Part shown: in pieces, positions 1-5,619 of the stretch
Layout of the letters: the number at the start of each line of letters is the position of its first letter
How positions within the stretch are numbered: the first letter of the stretch is position 1
DNA from: Thermoproteota archaeon
GTDB taxonomy: Archaea > Thermoproteota > Methanomethylicia > Nezhaarchaeales > WYZ-LMO8
Assembly (NCBI GenBank): GCA_011605835.1
Contig: JAAOZJ010000070.1
Span: 1 to 5,740, forward strand
Length of the DNA stretch: 5,740 nt
Reading direction: 5' to 3'
Notes under the pieces: model-generated
Database searches by the model: none
Told to the model about the DNA's origin: nothing
What the model saw: only the letters and a program-made list of their open reading frames with translations
Translations under genes and position numbers: made by a program

Positions 1-981
1 CTCAAGGCGTGCTACATGAAGCCGATAGGCATCGCTGATACCATGGTTGAAGGAAAATTGACGGATGGAGACGTCGTACTGATGAAAAAGGTGTTAGGGC
101 TTCCTCACCCGTATGAGATACTGTGCCCCGTAGTAGTTGACGAGCACTTCATCGAGAAGCTCCTAAAATTGGGAGAGCGGGGTAAAGAAGAGATATTCAA
201 GGCCTATTCTCAAGCAGAGAAGGACTACGATCTCGTGTTGCTCGGAGGATTTAAGAGCGTTGAGACGGGCTTAGTAGCAGGTCTCTCCGCTCCCGAGATA
301 GCTAAGAGGACTGGCGCGAAGATACTCCTCACCGTTAAAGTTACAACAGAGGAGTTCGTGGACGAAATATTGCTCAAGAGGAAGTTCATTGAGGGCATGG
401 GGGCAAAGTTGCAAGGGGTAGCCCTGACGTTCGTTCCATACCACCTTCGCTACCACGTCCAAGAGGACATAGTGCCCTTATTGGAGAAGGCAGGTGTGAG
501 AGTCTACGGCCTCATACAAGAGGTGCCAGCCCTTCTAAACCCGACCATAAGGGAGATAGTGACGAGCCTCAACGGCGAGGTGCTGACGGCGCCCGATAAA
601 ATCGACAACACCTACGAGACGATACTCATCGGGGCTATGGGTTGTGAATCGGCCTTGATTTACGCGAGGAGGATCGCGAATAAGCTCGCGATAGTGGGCG
701 GCGACAGAACGGATCTACTGCTATCCGTTCTCGAGACGCCTACGGCTGCCATCGTCTTGACAGGGGGCATACACCCTGGTTCGAAGGTCATCGCTAAAGC
801 CGAGGAGAAGGGGGTACCACTAATACTCGTCAATTACGACACCTACACCACGGTACAAATGATAAATAGGCTCAGCGGTAGGATAAAGCCTGAAGATACC
901 AAGAGGATAGGGATCGCCAAAGAGCTTGTAGCGAAGAACATAGACTGCAAGGCCGTGTTCGAAGACTTGAGCCGCGACTAA
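1..981 (+). CDS. BioD-like/DRTGG domain protein (phosphotransacetylase-family, COG0857-like), 5' end cut off
   Basis: This resembles the stand-alone archaeal proteins that match the N-terminal part of long phosphotransacetylases: a BioD-like P-loop domain followed by a DRTGG domain. They lack the acetyl-transfer domain and are thought to be nucleotide-sensing or regulatory; the true role is unknown. The frame is open to the left edge. The five codons before the ATG at 16 read LKACY, so the sequence runs ACYMKPIG, matching the family's GYFKPIG strand that follows the P-loop. The ATG at 16 is therefore probably internal, and about 35-40 residues including the Walker A loop lie outside the window. 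Counting from that Met, a BioD-like core (LLGGF at 75-79) is followed by a DRTGG region at about 170-290, with GGDRTDLLLSVLE at 228-240 and LTGG at 248-251. The gene ends in TAA, 29 nt from the convergent hxlB stop. The family call is firm; the biochemical function is not. Confidence 0.85.
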   Translation, partial: LKACYMKPIGIADTMVEGKLTDGDVVLMKKVLGLPHPYEILCPVVVDEHFIEKLLKLGERGKEEIFKAYSQAEKDYDLVLLGGFKSVETGLVAGLSAPEIAKRTGAKILLTVKVTTEEFVDEILLKRKFIEGMGAKLQGVALTFVPYHLRYHVQEDIVPLLEKAGVRVYGLIQEVPALLNPTIREIVTSLNGEVLTAPDKIDNTYETILIGAMGCESALIYARRIANKLAIVGGDRTDLLLSVLETPTAAIVLTGGIHPGSKVIAKAEEKGVPLILVNYDTYTTVQMINRLSGRIKPEDTKRIGIAKELVAKNIDCKAVFEDLSRD

Positions 982-1007
982 GGGGCTAGCTCTTAGCGAC
1001 GGCTCAG
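967..1007. terminator. Imperfect hairpin at a convergent gene junction, possible bidirectional terminator or 3'-end structure
   Basis: TGAGCCG (968-974) pairs with CGGCTCA (1000-1006), with a T/G wobble outside it at 967/1007. CTAAG (978-982) pairs with CTTAG (992-996). The two stems are separated by a symmetric CGA/CGA internal loop, and the apical loop is 9 nt (983-991). The structure spans the last codons and stop of the rightward gene and ends just before the hxlB stop codon, so both convergent transcripts could form it. There is no T-tract, which is the better-known archaeal termination signal, so terminator function is inference; it could instead protect mRNA 3' ends or be chance. Confidence 0.3.
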
Positions 1008-1010
1008 CGA

Positions 1011-1631
1011 TTACTCTATTACCGCGTGCCTGTACTTCATCTCGATCTCTGACTTGCCCAGCCTGTACATGAGCTCCGCCACTATGCTGTCGAGGAATAC
1101 GGCGGTTCCAAGCTCGAAAAGCGTGCCCAGAGGAGCTAGGGGCTCGTGTATCCCTAGTATCTGCCTCGAGAAGTAGTCCTGCTCGACCGCGGTCTTGGTC
1201 CTGCCGGGGACCACGACTACGTGATCGGCTATCTTGGCTAAGGGGCTATCTCTGAACGAGGTTATGGCTATAACCTTGGCCCCAACCTTCTTGGCCGCCT
1301 CCGCTGCCGTGACCACTATGGCCGTCGAGCCCGAGCCCGATATCGCAACTAAAACGTCGTTGGGGCCTATGGCTGGGGTTATGGTCTCGCCAACGACATA
1401 CGTCCTGAAGCCCAAGTGCATTAGCCTCATGGCGAAGGCCCTGCCGACCAAGCCGCTTCGACCAGCTCCGACGACTAGGACTATCTTGCCCCATCCCCAG
1501 GCCTCGAGGAGCATGCCGATCATCTTGTCCACTTCGGAGTTGCTTAGCTTCTCCTTTAAGTCCTTGAGGAAAGAGAGTATCTCGTCCATGGCCGAGTAGA
1601 AGGCCTTGAGGTTTTGAGAACCCAAGCTCAT
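1011..1631 (-). CDS. hxlB: 6-phospho-3-hexuloisomerase (PHI, SIS-domain)
   Basis: This enzyme interconverts 3-hexulose 6-phosphate and fructose 6-phosphate. In archaea without an oxidative pentose phosphate pathway it runs with hexulose-6-phosphate synthase to make ribulose 5-phosphate and formaldehyde from fructose 6-phosphate; in C1 users it runs the other way to fix formaldehyde. The 206-residue protein is one SIS domain. It shows GAGRSG (55-60), the PHI signature AMRLMHLGF with His72, the sugar-phosphate loop ISGSGST (97-103), APLGTLFE with Glu173 (the family's proposed catalytic acid) and the ending RHAVIE. The residue after GSG is Ser, a variable position in the family. The ATG at 1631 is chosen because GAGG/GAGGG-like sequence lies just upstream; Met15 (1589) is a possible later start. 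No synthase gene is visible, and the gene appears monocistronic on its strand within the window. Identification is confident. Confidence 0.95.
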   Translation of the reverse strand: MSLGSQNLKAFYSAMDEILSFLKDLKEKLSNSEVDKMIGMLLEAWGWGKIVLVVGAGRSGLVGRAFAMRLMHLGFRTYVVGETITPAIGPNDVLVAISGSGSTAIVVTAAEAAKKVGAKVIAITSFRDSPLAKIADHVVVVPGRTKTAVEQDYFSRQILGIHEPLAPLGTLFELGTAVFLDSIVAELMYRLGKSEIEMKYRHAVIE

Positions 1632-1672
1632 ACGCCCTCAATCCTCACGTTCTATCTCACAACACTTGGGCC

Positions 1673-1680
1673 TTAAATTT
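1673..1680 (-). promoter_or_regulatory. TATA-like box for hxlB
   Basis: On the minus strand the sequence reads AAATTTAA, centred about 46 nt before the hxlB ATG. With the usual archaeal spacing of about 25 nt this predicts a start near 1651 and a leader of about 20 nt carrying purine-rich GTGAGG/GAGGG motifs. It is the most A/T-rich patch on that side of the 163-nt divergent region 1632-1794, in which I see no gene. Position and composition are the only evidence. Confidence 0.35.
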
Positions 1681-1750
1681 GTTAGCCCGGGTAAGCATGT
1701 TACTTAAGCAATCACTCTCAAGAGGCGCGCGATCCAAGTCTAGAGCCACT

Positions 1751-1763
1751 CGAAAGATAAAAA
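1751..1763 (+). promoter_or_regulatory. BRE/TATA-like element for the phosphoribosyltransferase operon
   Basis: CGAAAG (BRE-like, purine-rich) is followed by ATAAAAA, ending about 31 nt before the ATG at 1795. This would give a short leader of about 10 nt containing GGGAG at 1786-1790, four bases before the start codon. The TATA match is weak; a leaderless start using the AAAGAAATTA stretch at 1771-1780 would put the box too close. Confidence 0.3.
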
Positions 1764-1794
1764 CGAGGGCAAAGAAATTAGCTTTGGGAGACCC

Positions 1795-2517
1795 ATGAAG
1801 CTCTCTCGAAGAGGCAACGTGGTGTACGACGAGGAGCTACTTGGCAAGTTCTGCGTGTTCAAGGACAGGCTCCACGCTGGCACGTTGCTCGGAGAAGCCT
1901 GTCGTTCCGTCCTCAGCGAAGCGGATTACGTATTTGCCATACCCATGGGAGGGGTTCCAGTGGGCCTCATGGTCTCGAAGGTTTTGGCCTCTAAGTTCGA
2001 CATCCTGATATGCCGAAAGCTCTTGATACCTTGGAATAGGGAGGCTGGCTTCGGGGCTGTGAGCCCCGATGGAAGCTACTTCGTAGACGAGGCCTTCGCT
2101 AGGAGCATAGGATTGAGCGATAATGACATCCAAGAGGCTGTGGAGGAGCAACTCAAGGAGATAAGGAAGAGGAACGAGCTGCTGAGGGGAGGGAGGAGCT
2201 ACCCCTCCTTAAAGGACCTCAAGGTGGTCCTAGTCGACGACGGCATCGCCGCTGGCTACACGATGACTGCCGCCGTAGGGTTCGTCAGGTCCAAGAAGGC
2301 GAGGGAGGTCGTCATAGCGACGCCGACTGGATGCCTAGACTCGTTGCTGAGGCTTTCGAGAAGCGCGGACCTGATAGTGTGCTTGAACATCAGGTCGGGC
2401 CCATGGTTTGCCGTCGCGGACGCTTACGCAGAGTGGCGGGACTTGGACTACGAGGACGTCTTGAACTTGTTAAGGGAGCACGGGGATGACGTCGTTGGGA
2501 TCGCTGAAAGCTTATAA
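1795..2517 (+). CDS. Predicted phosphoribosyltransferase (COG1926-type, PRTase fold)
   Basis: This is a type I phosphoribosyltransferase-fold protein of unknown substrate. The 13-residue PRPP-binding loop is present as VVLVDDGIAAGYTM (144-157), with the two acidic residues D148-D149. Upstream are FKDRLHAGTLLGE (22-34), the PMGGVPVG loop (50-57) and RKLLIPWNREAGFGAVSPDG (74-93), a region that sets the COG1926 group apart from adenine, hypoxanthine, orotate and uracil enzymes. At 240 residues it is close to the usual length, and the C-terminal 'hood' (about 195-240) carries WFAVADAYAEW. The ATG at 1795 has GGGAG four bases upstream. It is divergent from hxlB across 163 nt and is followed after 24 nt by a small orphan gene, suggesting an operon. 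Shared ribose-phosphate metabolism with hxlB is only an inference. It could also be a regulatory PRTase homologue without catalytic activity. Confidence 0.85.
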   Translation: MKLSRRGNVVYDEELLGKFCVFKDRLHAGTLLGEACRSVLSEADYVFAIPMGGVPVGLMVSKVLASKFDILICRKLLIPWNREAGFGAVSPDGSYFVDEAFARSIGLSDNDIQEAVEEQLKEIRKRNELLRGGRSYPSLKDLKVVLVDDGIAAGYTMTAAVGFVRSKKAREVVIATPTGCLDSLLRLSRSADLIVCLNIRSGPWFAVADAYAEWRDLDYEDVLNLLREHGDDVVGIAESL

Positions 2518-2541
2518 GCGGTCGACGGCGCTTTAGAGGAG

Positions 2542-2925
2542 ATGACCGCGCCAGAGAGGAAGATAGAGCCTACGACTCTCGTGAGGGTCAAGAGCTTAAG
2601 CGACTTGGCTAGGTTCGCGGCTTCCATGTCCACCCTGGGCCAGATGATCTACATAATACACTTCGAGCACGAGGGAAAGCACGTCTACGGCTTGTTCGCG
2701 GTGTACCACGACTATTACAACCTGTACGGGCTCCCGATATTCTACCATTACGTAAGCAACGAGAAGCTCAGCGGCAAGTACTTGTTGATCAGGACCGAGG
2801 AGAATAGGGAGTACGTGACCGTGTCCGAGGGCTCTAAGCCCGGCTGGATAGCCATACCGATAATAAGTCTAGACGAGCCGCCGCCCTTCACTGGCTTCGT
2901 GCGAAGCGAGAACAGGTCTACGTAA
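2542..2925 (+). CDS. Uncharacterised tyrosine-rich small protein
   Basis: I do not recognise this 127-residue protein. It is predicted soluble: no signal peptide and no convincing membrane helix, although QMIYIIHF (34-41) is hydrophobic. The centre is strikingly aromatic: residues 55-70 contain six Tyr and one Phe, with YHDYYNLYG and FYHY. Alternating strands (about 34-41, 48-54, 78-84, 90-94, 101-109) suggest a compact mostly beta domain, followed by a proline-rich turn DEPPPF (111-116). It lies 24 nt after the phosphoribosyltransferase stop in the same frame, separated by that stop, so co-transcription is likely. The start is uncertain: GAGGAG directly abuts the ATG with no spacer, so either this ATG is used in an unusual context or translation depends on coupling. 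No other ATG, GTG or TTG lies between the stop and 2542. Codon use matches its neighbours. Its stop overlaps the convergent gene by 8 nt. Confidence 0.75.
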   Translation: MTAPERKIEPTTLVRVKSLSDLARFAASMSTLGQMIYIIHFEHEGKHVYGLFAVYHDYYNLYGLPIFYHYVSNEKLSGKYLLIRTEENREYVTVSEGSKPGWIAIPIISLDEPPPFTGFVRSENRST

Positions 2926-3292
2926 CCAGCTTGACGACTATGGATGCGCCCATCGGGGCTCTCTCCACGACTTCGAGCCCTTTAGTGACCTTGCCTATCA
3001 GGCTCACCGGTTGCGTAAGCTTGGAGTCCTTGAGGAATAGTGCCATCGCGGAGGCCTGAGGCCAGAAGGCTATGTCGCCTCTCGCAACTTGCTCCCTGGG
3101 CTTCTCCACGTCCATCTTCAAGCCCACTTGAAAGTACGCCCTGTCGGGTAACTTGTAGACCCTGGACCTTACGGGTAACATTCTGACGAGCTTCGATATA
3201 GTTATCGGGGCGTAAGTCCTGACGAGCTCTCCTTCGACTACATCGATCTCGTTCACGACCAATGTTATTAAGTACCTCTCGACAACGGTCAT
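2918..3292 (-). CDS. Cyclophilin-like fold protein (DUF369/Cyclophil_like, TM1367-type)
   Basis: This 124-residue protein matches the small cyclophilin-like family typified by Thermotoga TM1367. The diagnostic block is RGDIAFWPQASAMALFL (71-87), corresponding to the family's GDIAYWPPGNALCIFF strand-turn-strand. It is preceded by a VYKLPDRAYFQVGLKM strand pair (45-60) and followed by QPVSLIGKV (94-102), the family's 'P-V-n-x-hG-x-h' strand. The fold is a small beta barrel; the family is not established to have peptidyl-prolyl isomerase activity, and its substrate is unknown. The ATG overlaps the cofD TGA as ATGA, so it is the downstream gene of a translationally coupled pair, with GGTAGG five bases before the start inside cofD. 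This position hints at a link with F420 metabolism but does not prove it. The 3' end overlaps the convergent orphan gene by 8 nt (both stops lie in CTACGTAA). Confidence 0.85.
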   Translation of the reverse strand: MTVVERYLITLVVNEIDVVEGELVRTYAPITISKLVRMLPVRSRVYKLPDRAYFQVGLKMDVEKPREQVARGDIAFWPQASAMALFLKDSKLTQPVSLIGKVTKGLEVVERAPMGASIVVKLVT

Positions 3293-4224
3293 GGTTGCCT
3301 ACCCAGCGCCAAGTTCAACGCGAAGGCTGCCAAAGCCTTCTTGCTCTCTAAGTCCCTCATGATGGTATTCGTGACCCCTACCTTTATGTTCATCTGTTCT
3401 ATTTGAGGAGCGTAGTGCGAGTCCACTTGGTCTATCACCATGAATTTTATCAAGCCCTTGTATATCTCGGCGACACCTTTAGGCGACACCTCAAAGCCTA
3501 GTGCAGCCATGAGCTTGTCAGCGGGTCCTTTGATGGTCTTACCCCCGACTATCGGACTCACGGCAACTACTCTCTCGGCCTTGGCCACCGCGTCCTTGAC
3601 GCCCTCTATAGACAATATAGGCCTTATGCTGACTATGGGATTGCTGGGAGGGATTATTATGACGTCGGCCTCCTCGAGGGCCTCCATGACTCCCGGGGCT
3701 GGCTTGGCCTTCTCTACGCCAGCAAAGCCGACCCCCTCTACGACCCCTTGACATGCCATTTTAACCATGTAGTCTTGGAAGTGGACCCACTTGCCATCGA
3801 CCTTGACCATTGTCGTGACCCTGTCGTCGGTCATGGGTATGACCTTAACCGCTACACCAAAGGCCCTCCTCTCCATTTCCGTCACCTCGCTAAGCCTCAA
3901 GCCCCTCCTCAACATGTGAGTCCTGAAGATGTGGGTCGCTAGGTCGGCGTCGCCCAGCTTGAACCAAGCCTCCAGGTTGAACCTCTCCATGGCCTTGAGG
4001 CAGTTGAAGGTGTCGCCCTTTATCCCCCAGCCCCTCTCCTCGTCGACGACACCAGCTAAGTGGTATATCACGATGTCTATGTCCGGCGATACCATCAAGC
4101 CATTTATCTCTATATCGTCTCCGGTGTTGACTATGGCAGTGATGCTCGAGGGGTCTACCACTTGGACTAGCCCTTGGAGGAACCTCGCCGCCCCTACCCC
4201 GCCGCAGAGACACGCTATCCTCAT
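3289..4224 (-). CDS. cofD: 2-phospho-L-lactate transferase (CofD), F420 biosynthesis
   Basis: CofD moves the phospholactyl (or phosphoenolpyruvyl) group from its guanosine-diphosphate carrier to the deazaflavin FO, giving F420-0 or dehydro-F420-0 in the cytoplasm. The 311-residue length is normal. Motifs run in family order: the N-terminal nucleotide-binding loop CGGVGAARFLQGL (7-19), NTGDDIEINGLMVSPDIDIV (33-52) with Asp50 as the expected metal ligand, GWGIKGDTF (65-73), LGDADLATHIFRT (90-102), PMTDDRVTTMV (130-140), FQDYMV (149-154), PPSNPIVSIRPIL (192-204) and SPIVGGKTIKGPADKLM (223-239). The common LGDRDLA has Ala instead of Arg. GGAG lies five bases before the ATG, and a TAA four to five codons upstream rules out a longer form. 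It is first in a leftward pair with the cyclophilin-like gene. CofC, CofE and CofG/H are not in the window. Confidence 0.97.
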   Translation of the reverse strand: MRIACLCGGVGAARFLQGLVQVVDPSSITAIVNTGDDIEINGLMVSPDIDIVIYHLAGVVDEERGWGIKGDTFNCLKAMERFNLEAWFKLGDADLATHIFRTHMLRRGLRLSEVTEMERRAFGVAVKVIPMTDDRVTTMVKVDGKWVHFQDYMVKMACQGVVEGVGFAGVEKAKPAPGVMEALEEADVIIIPPSNPIVSIRPILSIEGVKDAVAKAERVVAVSPIVGGKTIKGPADKLMAALGFEVSPKGVAEIYKGLIKFMVIDQVDSHYAPQIEQMNIKVGVTNTIMRDLESKKALAAFALNLALGRQP

Positions 4225-4256
4225 TTTCGCTCCGACGTATTATCTACTTCGAGGTC

Positions 4257-4264
4257 GTTATTTA
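4257..4264 (-). promoter_or_regulatory. TATA-like box for the cofD pair
   Basis: The minus strand reads TAAATAAC, preceded by the A-rich AAAACCTC, about 33-40 nt before the cofD ATG. This predicts a leader of roughly 10 nt that would include the GGAG at 4230-4233. A second A/T patch (AGATAATAC, 4238-4246) is too close to the start unless transcription begins inside the gene. Support is by position and composition only. Confidence 0.35.
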
Positions 4265-4347
4265 GAGGTTTTGCGGCCCTCTCGCGTGGCAGGCCCAAGT
4301 CCCCGGCCTCAACTCCTGTGAGCTTGGCGACAACACAAACCCAGCCC

Positions 4348-4362
4348 TAAACCCTTTTTAAT
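4348..4362 (+). promoter_or_regulatory. BRE/TATA-like element for the iron-containing alcohol dehydrogenase
   Basis: TAAACC (BRE-like) is followed by TTTTTAAT at 4355-4362, centred about 38 nt before the TTG start. This gives an expected transcript start near 4384 and a leader of about 13 nt with GGTG at 4386-4389. It is the best archaeal core promoter match in the window. The rest of the 172-nt divergent region 4225-4396 shows no gene or RNA I can support. Confidence 0.5.
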
Positions 4363-4396
4363 TCTCTTCGAACAAAGTTCATAGCGGTGCAGGTAG

Positions 4397-5593
4397 TTGA
4401 GCCACTTCCGAGGCCTGAGGACCTACAAGATCAAGATGCCCGAAGTAATCGTGGGGGCAGGTGCCGCCAAGGAGCTTGGCGAAGTTGCCAAAGCCTTTGG
4501 CCGTAGGGCACTAATCGTCGCCGGAAGAGGCTCGCTCGAGTCCGGCAGGATAAAGGCGATCGAGGACGAGCTCACGAGGACTGGCGTCGACTTCATCGTC
4601 TACAGCGACTTCGACCCTGAGCCCACGCTCGGCCAAGCTGAGAAGCTCGCGGAGTACCTGGGTCGCGTTCTGAGTCGCGAGGGGGTAGAGTTCGTGGTCG
4701 GCTTCGGAGGGGGTAGTAGCCTAGACATGGCCAAAATCGCCTCCCTCGCTTCAGCCAACCCTCGACCTGTAGAGCAGTACATGGGCATAGACAGGGTCCC
4801 GAGAAAGGGCCTCCCCCTGATACTAATCCCCACCACGGCTGGTAGCGGTAGCGAGGTCTCCAAGTCTATAGTCTTGACAAGGGACGGGATAAAGGACAGT
4901 ATCGTGAGCGAAAAGGTCATGGCTGACTTGGCGATAGTCGACCCGGTACTGACAATCACCATGTCCCCCCACCTGACGTCGATTACCGGGATAGATGCGC
5001 TCTCGCACGCTATCGAGGCCTACATGTCCATCAACGCCAACGCGTTCACGGACCCTCTCGCCCTCAAAGCGATAAGCATGATATCGGCCAACCTGCGGAG
5101 GGCCTATAGCAACGGGGGAGACCTAGACGCCAGGAAGTCGATGAGCGAGGCGGCCTTGCTGGCGGGGCTAGCCTTTAGCAATGCCAGCAACTGCGCGGGA
5201 CACGCGGCGGCCTATGCCTTCGCGGCTAAGTACGGAGTAGCGCATGGAGTAGCATGCGGCATAGCCCTCCCCTACGTGATGAAGTTCAACGCGCTAGCCA
5301 TACCCGAGAGGCTGGCCGACGTGGCCATAGCCATGGGGGTCGAGGGCGAGGGGCTGAGCACTAGGGAGCTGGCCCAGCTGGCAATTGCCGAAGTCATTGA
5401 CCTGCTGACGGACCTGGACTTGCCGACGTCTCTCCAAGAAATAGGCGTCCCAGAGGAGGACGTAGCCAGGCTGGCCGAGAACATGCTCAAGATGACTAGA
5501 TTGCTGGAGGTTAACCCAAGGAGAGTGGGCCTCGAGGAGGCTAGGAAGATATTCGAGGTCATGTGGCACGGAGACATTGAAGCAAAAATATGA
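4397..5593 (+). CDS. Iron-containing (group III) alcohol dehydrogenase
   Basis: This is a NAD(P)-dependent oxidoreductase of the Fe-ADH family that interconverts an alcohol and an aldehyde or ketone; the substrate cannot be told from sequence. The 398 residues comprise an N-terminal dinucleotide-binding domain and a C-terminal helical metal domain. GFGGGSSLDMAK (102-113) binds the cofactor pyrophosphate, and PTTAGSGSEV (145-154) lines the nucleotide site. Predicted metal ligands are Asp200 and His204 (GIDALSHAIEAY), His269 and His283 (GVAHG). Position 273, where E. coli FucO has His267, is Tyr (HAAAY), as in transhydrogenase-like members. The start is TTG: it follows an in-frame TAG directly, has GGTG seven bases upstream, and keeps the YKIKMPEVIVGAG strand typical of the family. 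Met14 (4436) is the alternative. It is divergent from cofD. The lactaldehyde link to F420 discussed in the findings is speculative. Confidence 0.93.
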   Translation: MSHFRGLRTYKIKMPEVIVGAGAAKELGEVAKAFGRRALIVAGRGSLESGRIKAIEDELTRTGVDFIVYSDFDPEPTLGQAEKLAEYLGRVLSREGVEFVVGFGGGSSLDMAKIASLASANPRPVEQYMGIDRVPRKGLPLILIPTTAGSGSEVSKSIVLTRDGIKDSIVSEKVMADLAIVDPVLTITMSPHLTSITGIDALSHAIEAYMSINANAFTDPLALKAISMISANLRRAYSNGGDLDARKSMSEAALLAGLAFSNASNCAGHAAAYAFAAKYGVAHGVACGIALPYVMKFNALAIPERLADVAIAMGVEGEGLSTRELAQLAIAEVIDLLTDLDLPTSLQEIGVPEEDVARLAENMLKMTRLLEVNPRRVGLEEARKIFEVMWHGDIEAKI

Positions 5594-5596
5594 AGT

Positions 5597-5619
5597 GTGC
5601 TGGGTCTTTGGCTCAGTAC
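5597..5619 (+). terminator. Hairpin after the alcohol dehydrogenase stop, possible transcript-end structure
   Basis: GTGCTGGGTC (5597-5606) can pair with GGCTCAGTAC (5610-5619) around a TTT loop, giving ten pairs of which three are G-U. It starts three bases after the ADH stop and covers the last codons of the convergent leftward gene. On the minus strand the G-U pairs become C/A mismatches, so the structure favours the rightward transcript. No T-tract follows it. Function is inferred only from position. Confidence 0.25.

Noticed and set aside
16..18. ATG at 16 as the true start of the first gene
   Set aside because: The frame is open upstream, and ACYMKPIG fits the internal GYFKPIG strand of the family, so the P-loop part must lie before the window.
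78..85. CTGATGA resembling a C box of a C/D guide RNA
   Set aside because: It sits inside conserved coding sequence, and I found no properly spaced D, C' or D' boxes.
1098..1335. Ser after GSG in HxlB as a lost catalytic residue
   Set aside because: That position is variable among known PHI proteins, and the conserved His72 and Glu173 are both present.
1234..1599. Open frame on the plus strand across hxlB
   Set aside because: It is antisense to a clearly identified enzyme, has no family resemblance and uses unusual codons; it reflects the codon bias of hxlB.
2915..2927. Hairpin at the third convergent junction (GGT/ACC around CTACGTA)
   Set aside because: Only three pairs can form, with no extension in the flanks, so it is not distinguishable from chance.
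3440..4321. Several open frames on the plus strand opposite cofD
   Set aside because: They lie antisense to a complete CofD with every family motif; the translations are low in recognisable structure and follow from codon bias.
4600..5577. Minus-strand open frames opposite the alcohol dehydrogenase
   Set aside because: They are serine/proline-rich or arginine-rich shadow translations of a well-supported gene, with no convincing start context.
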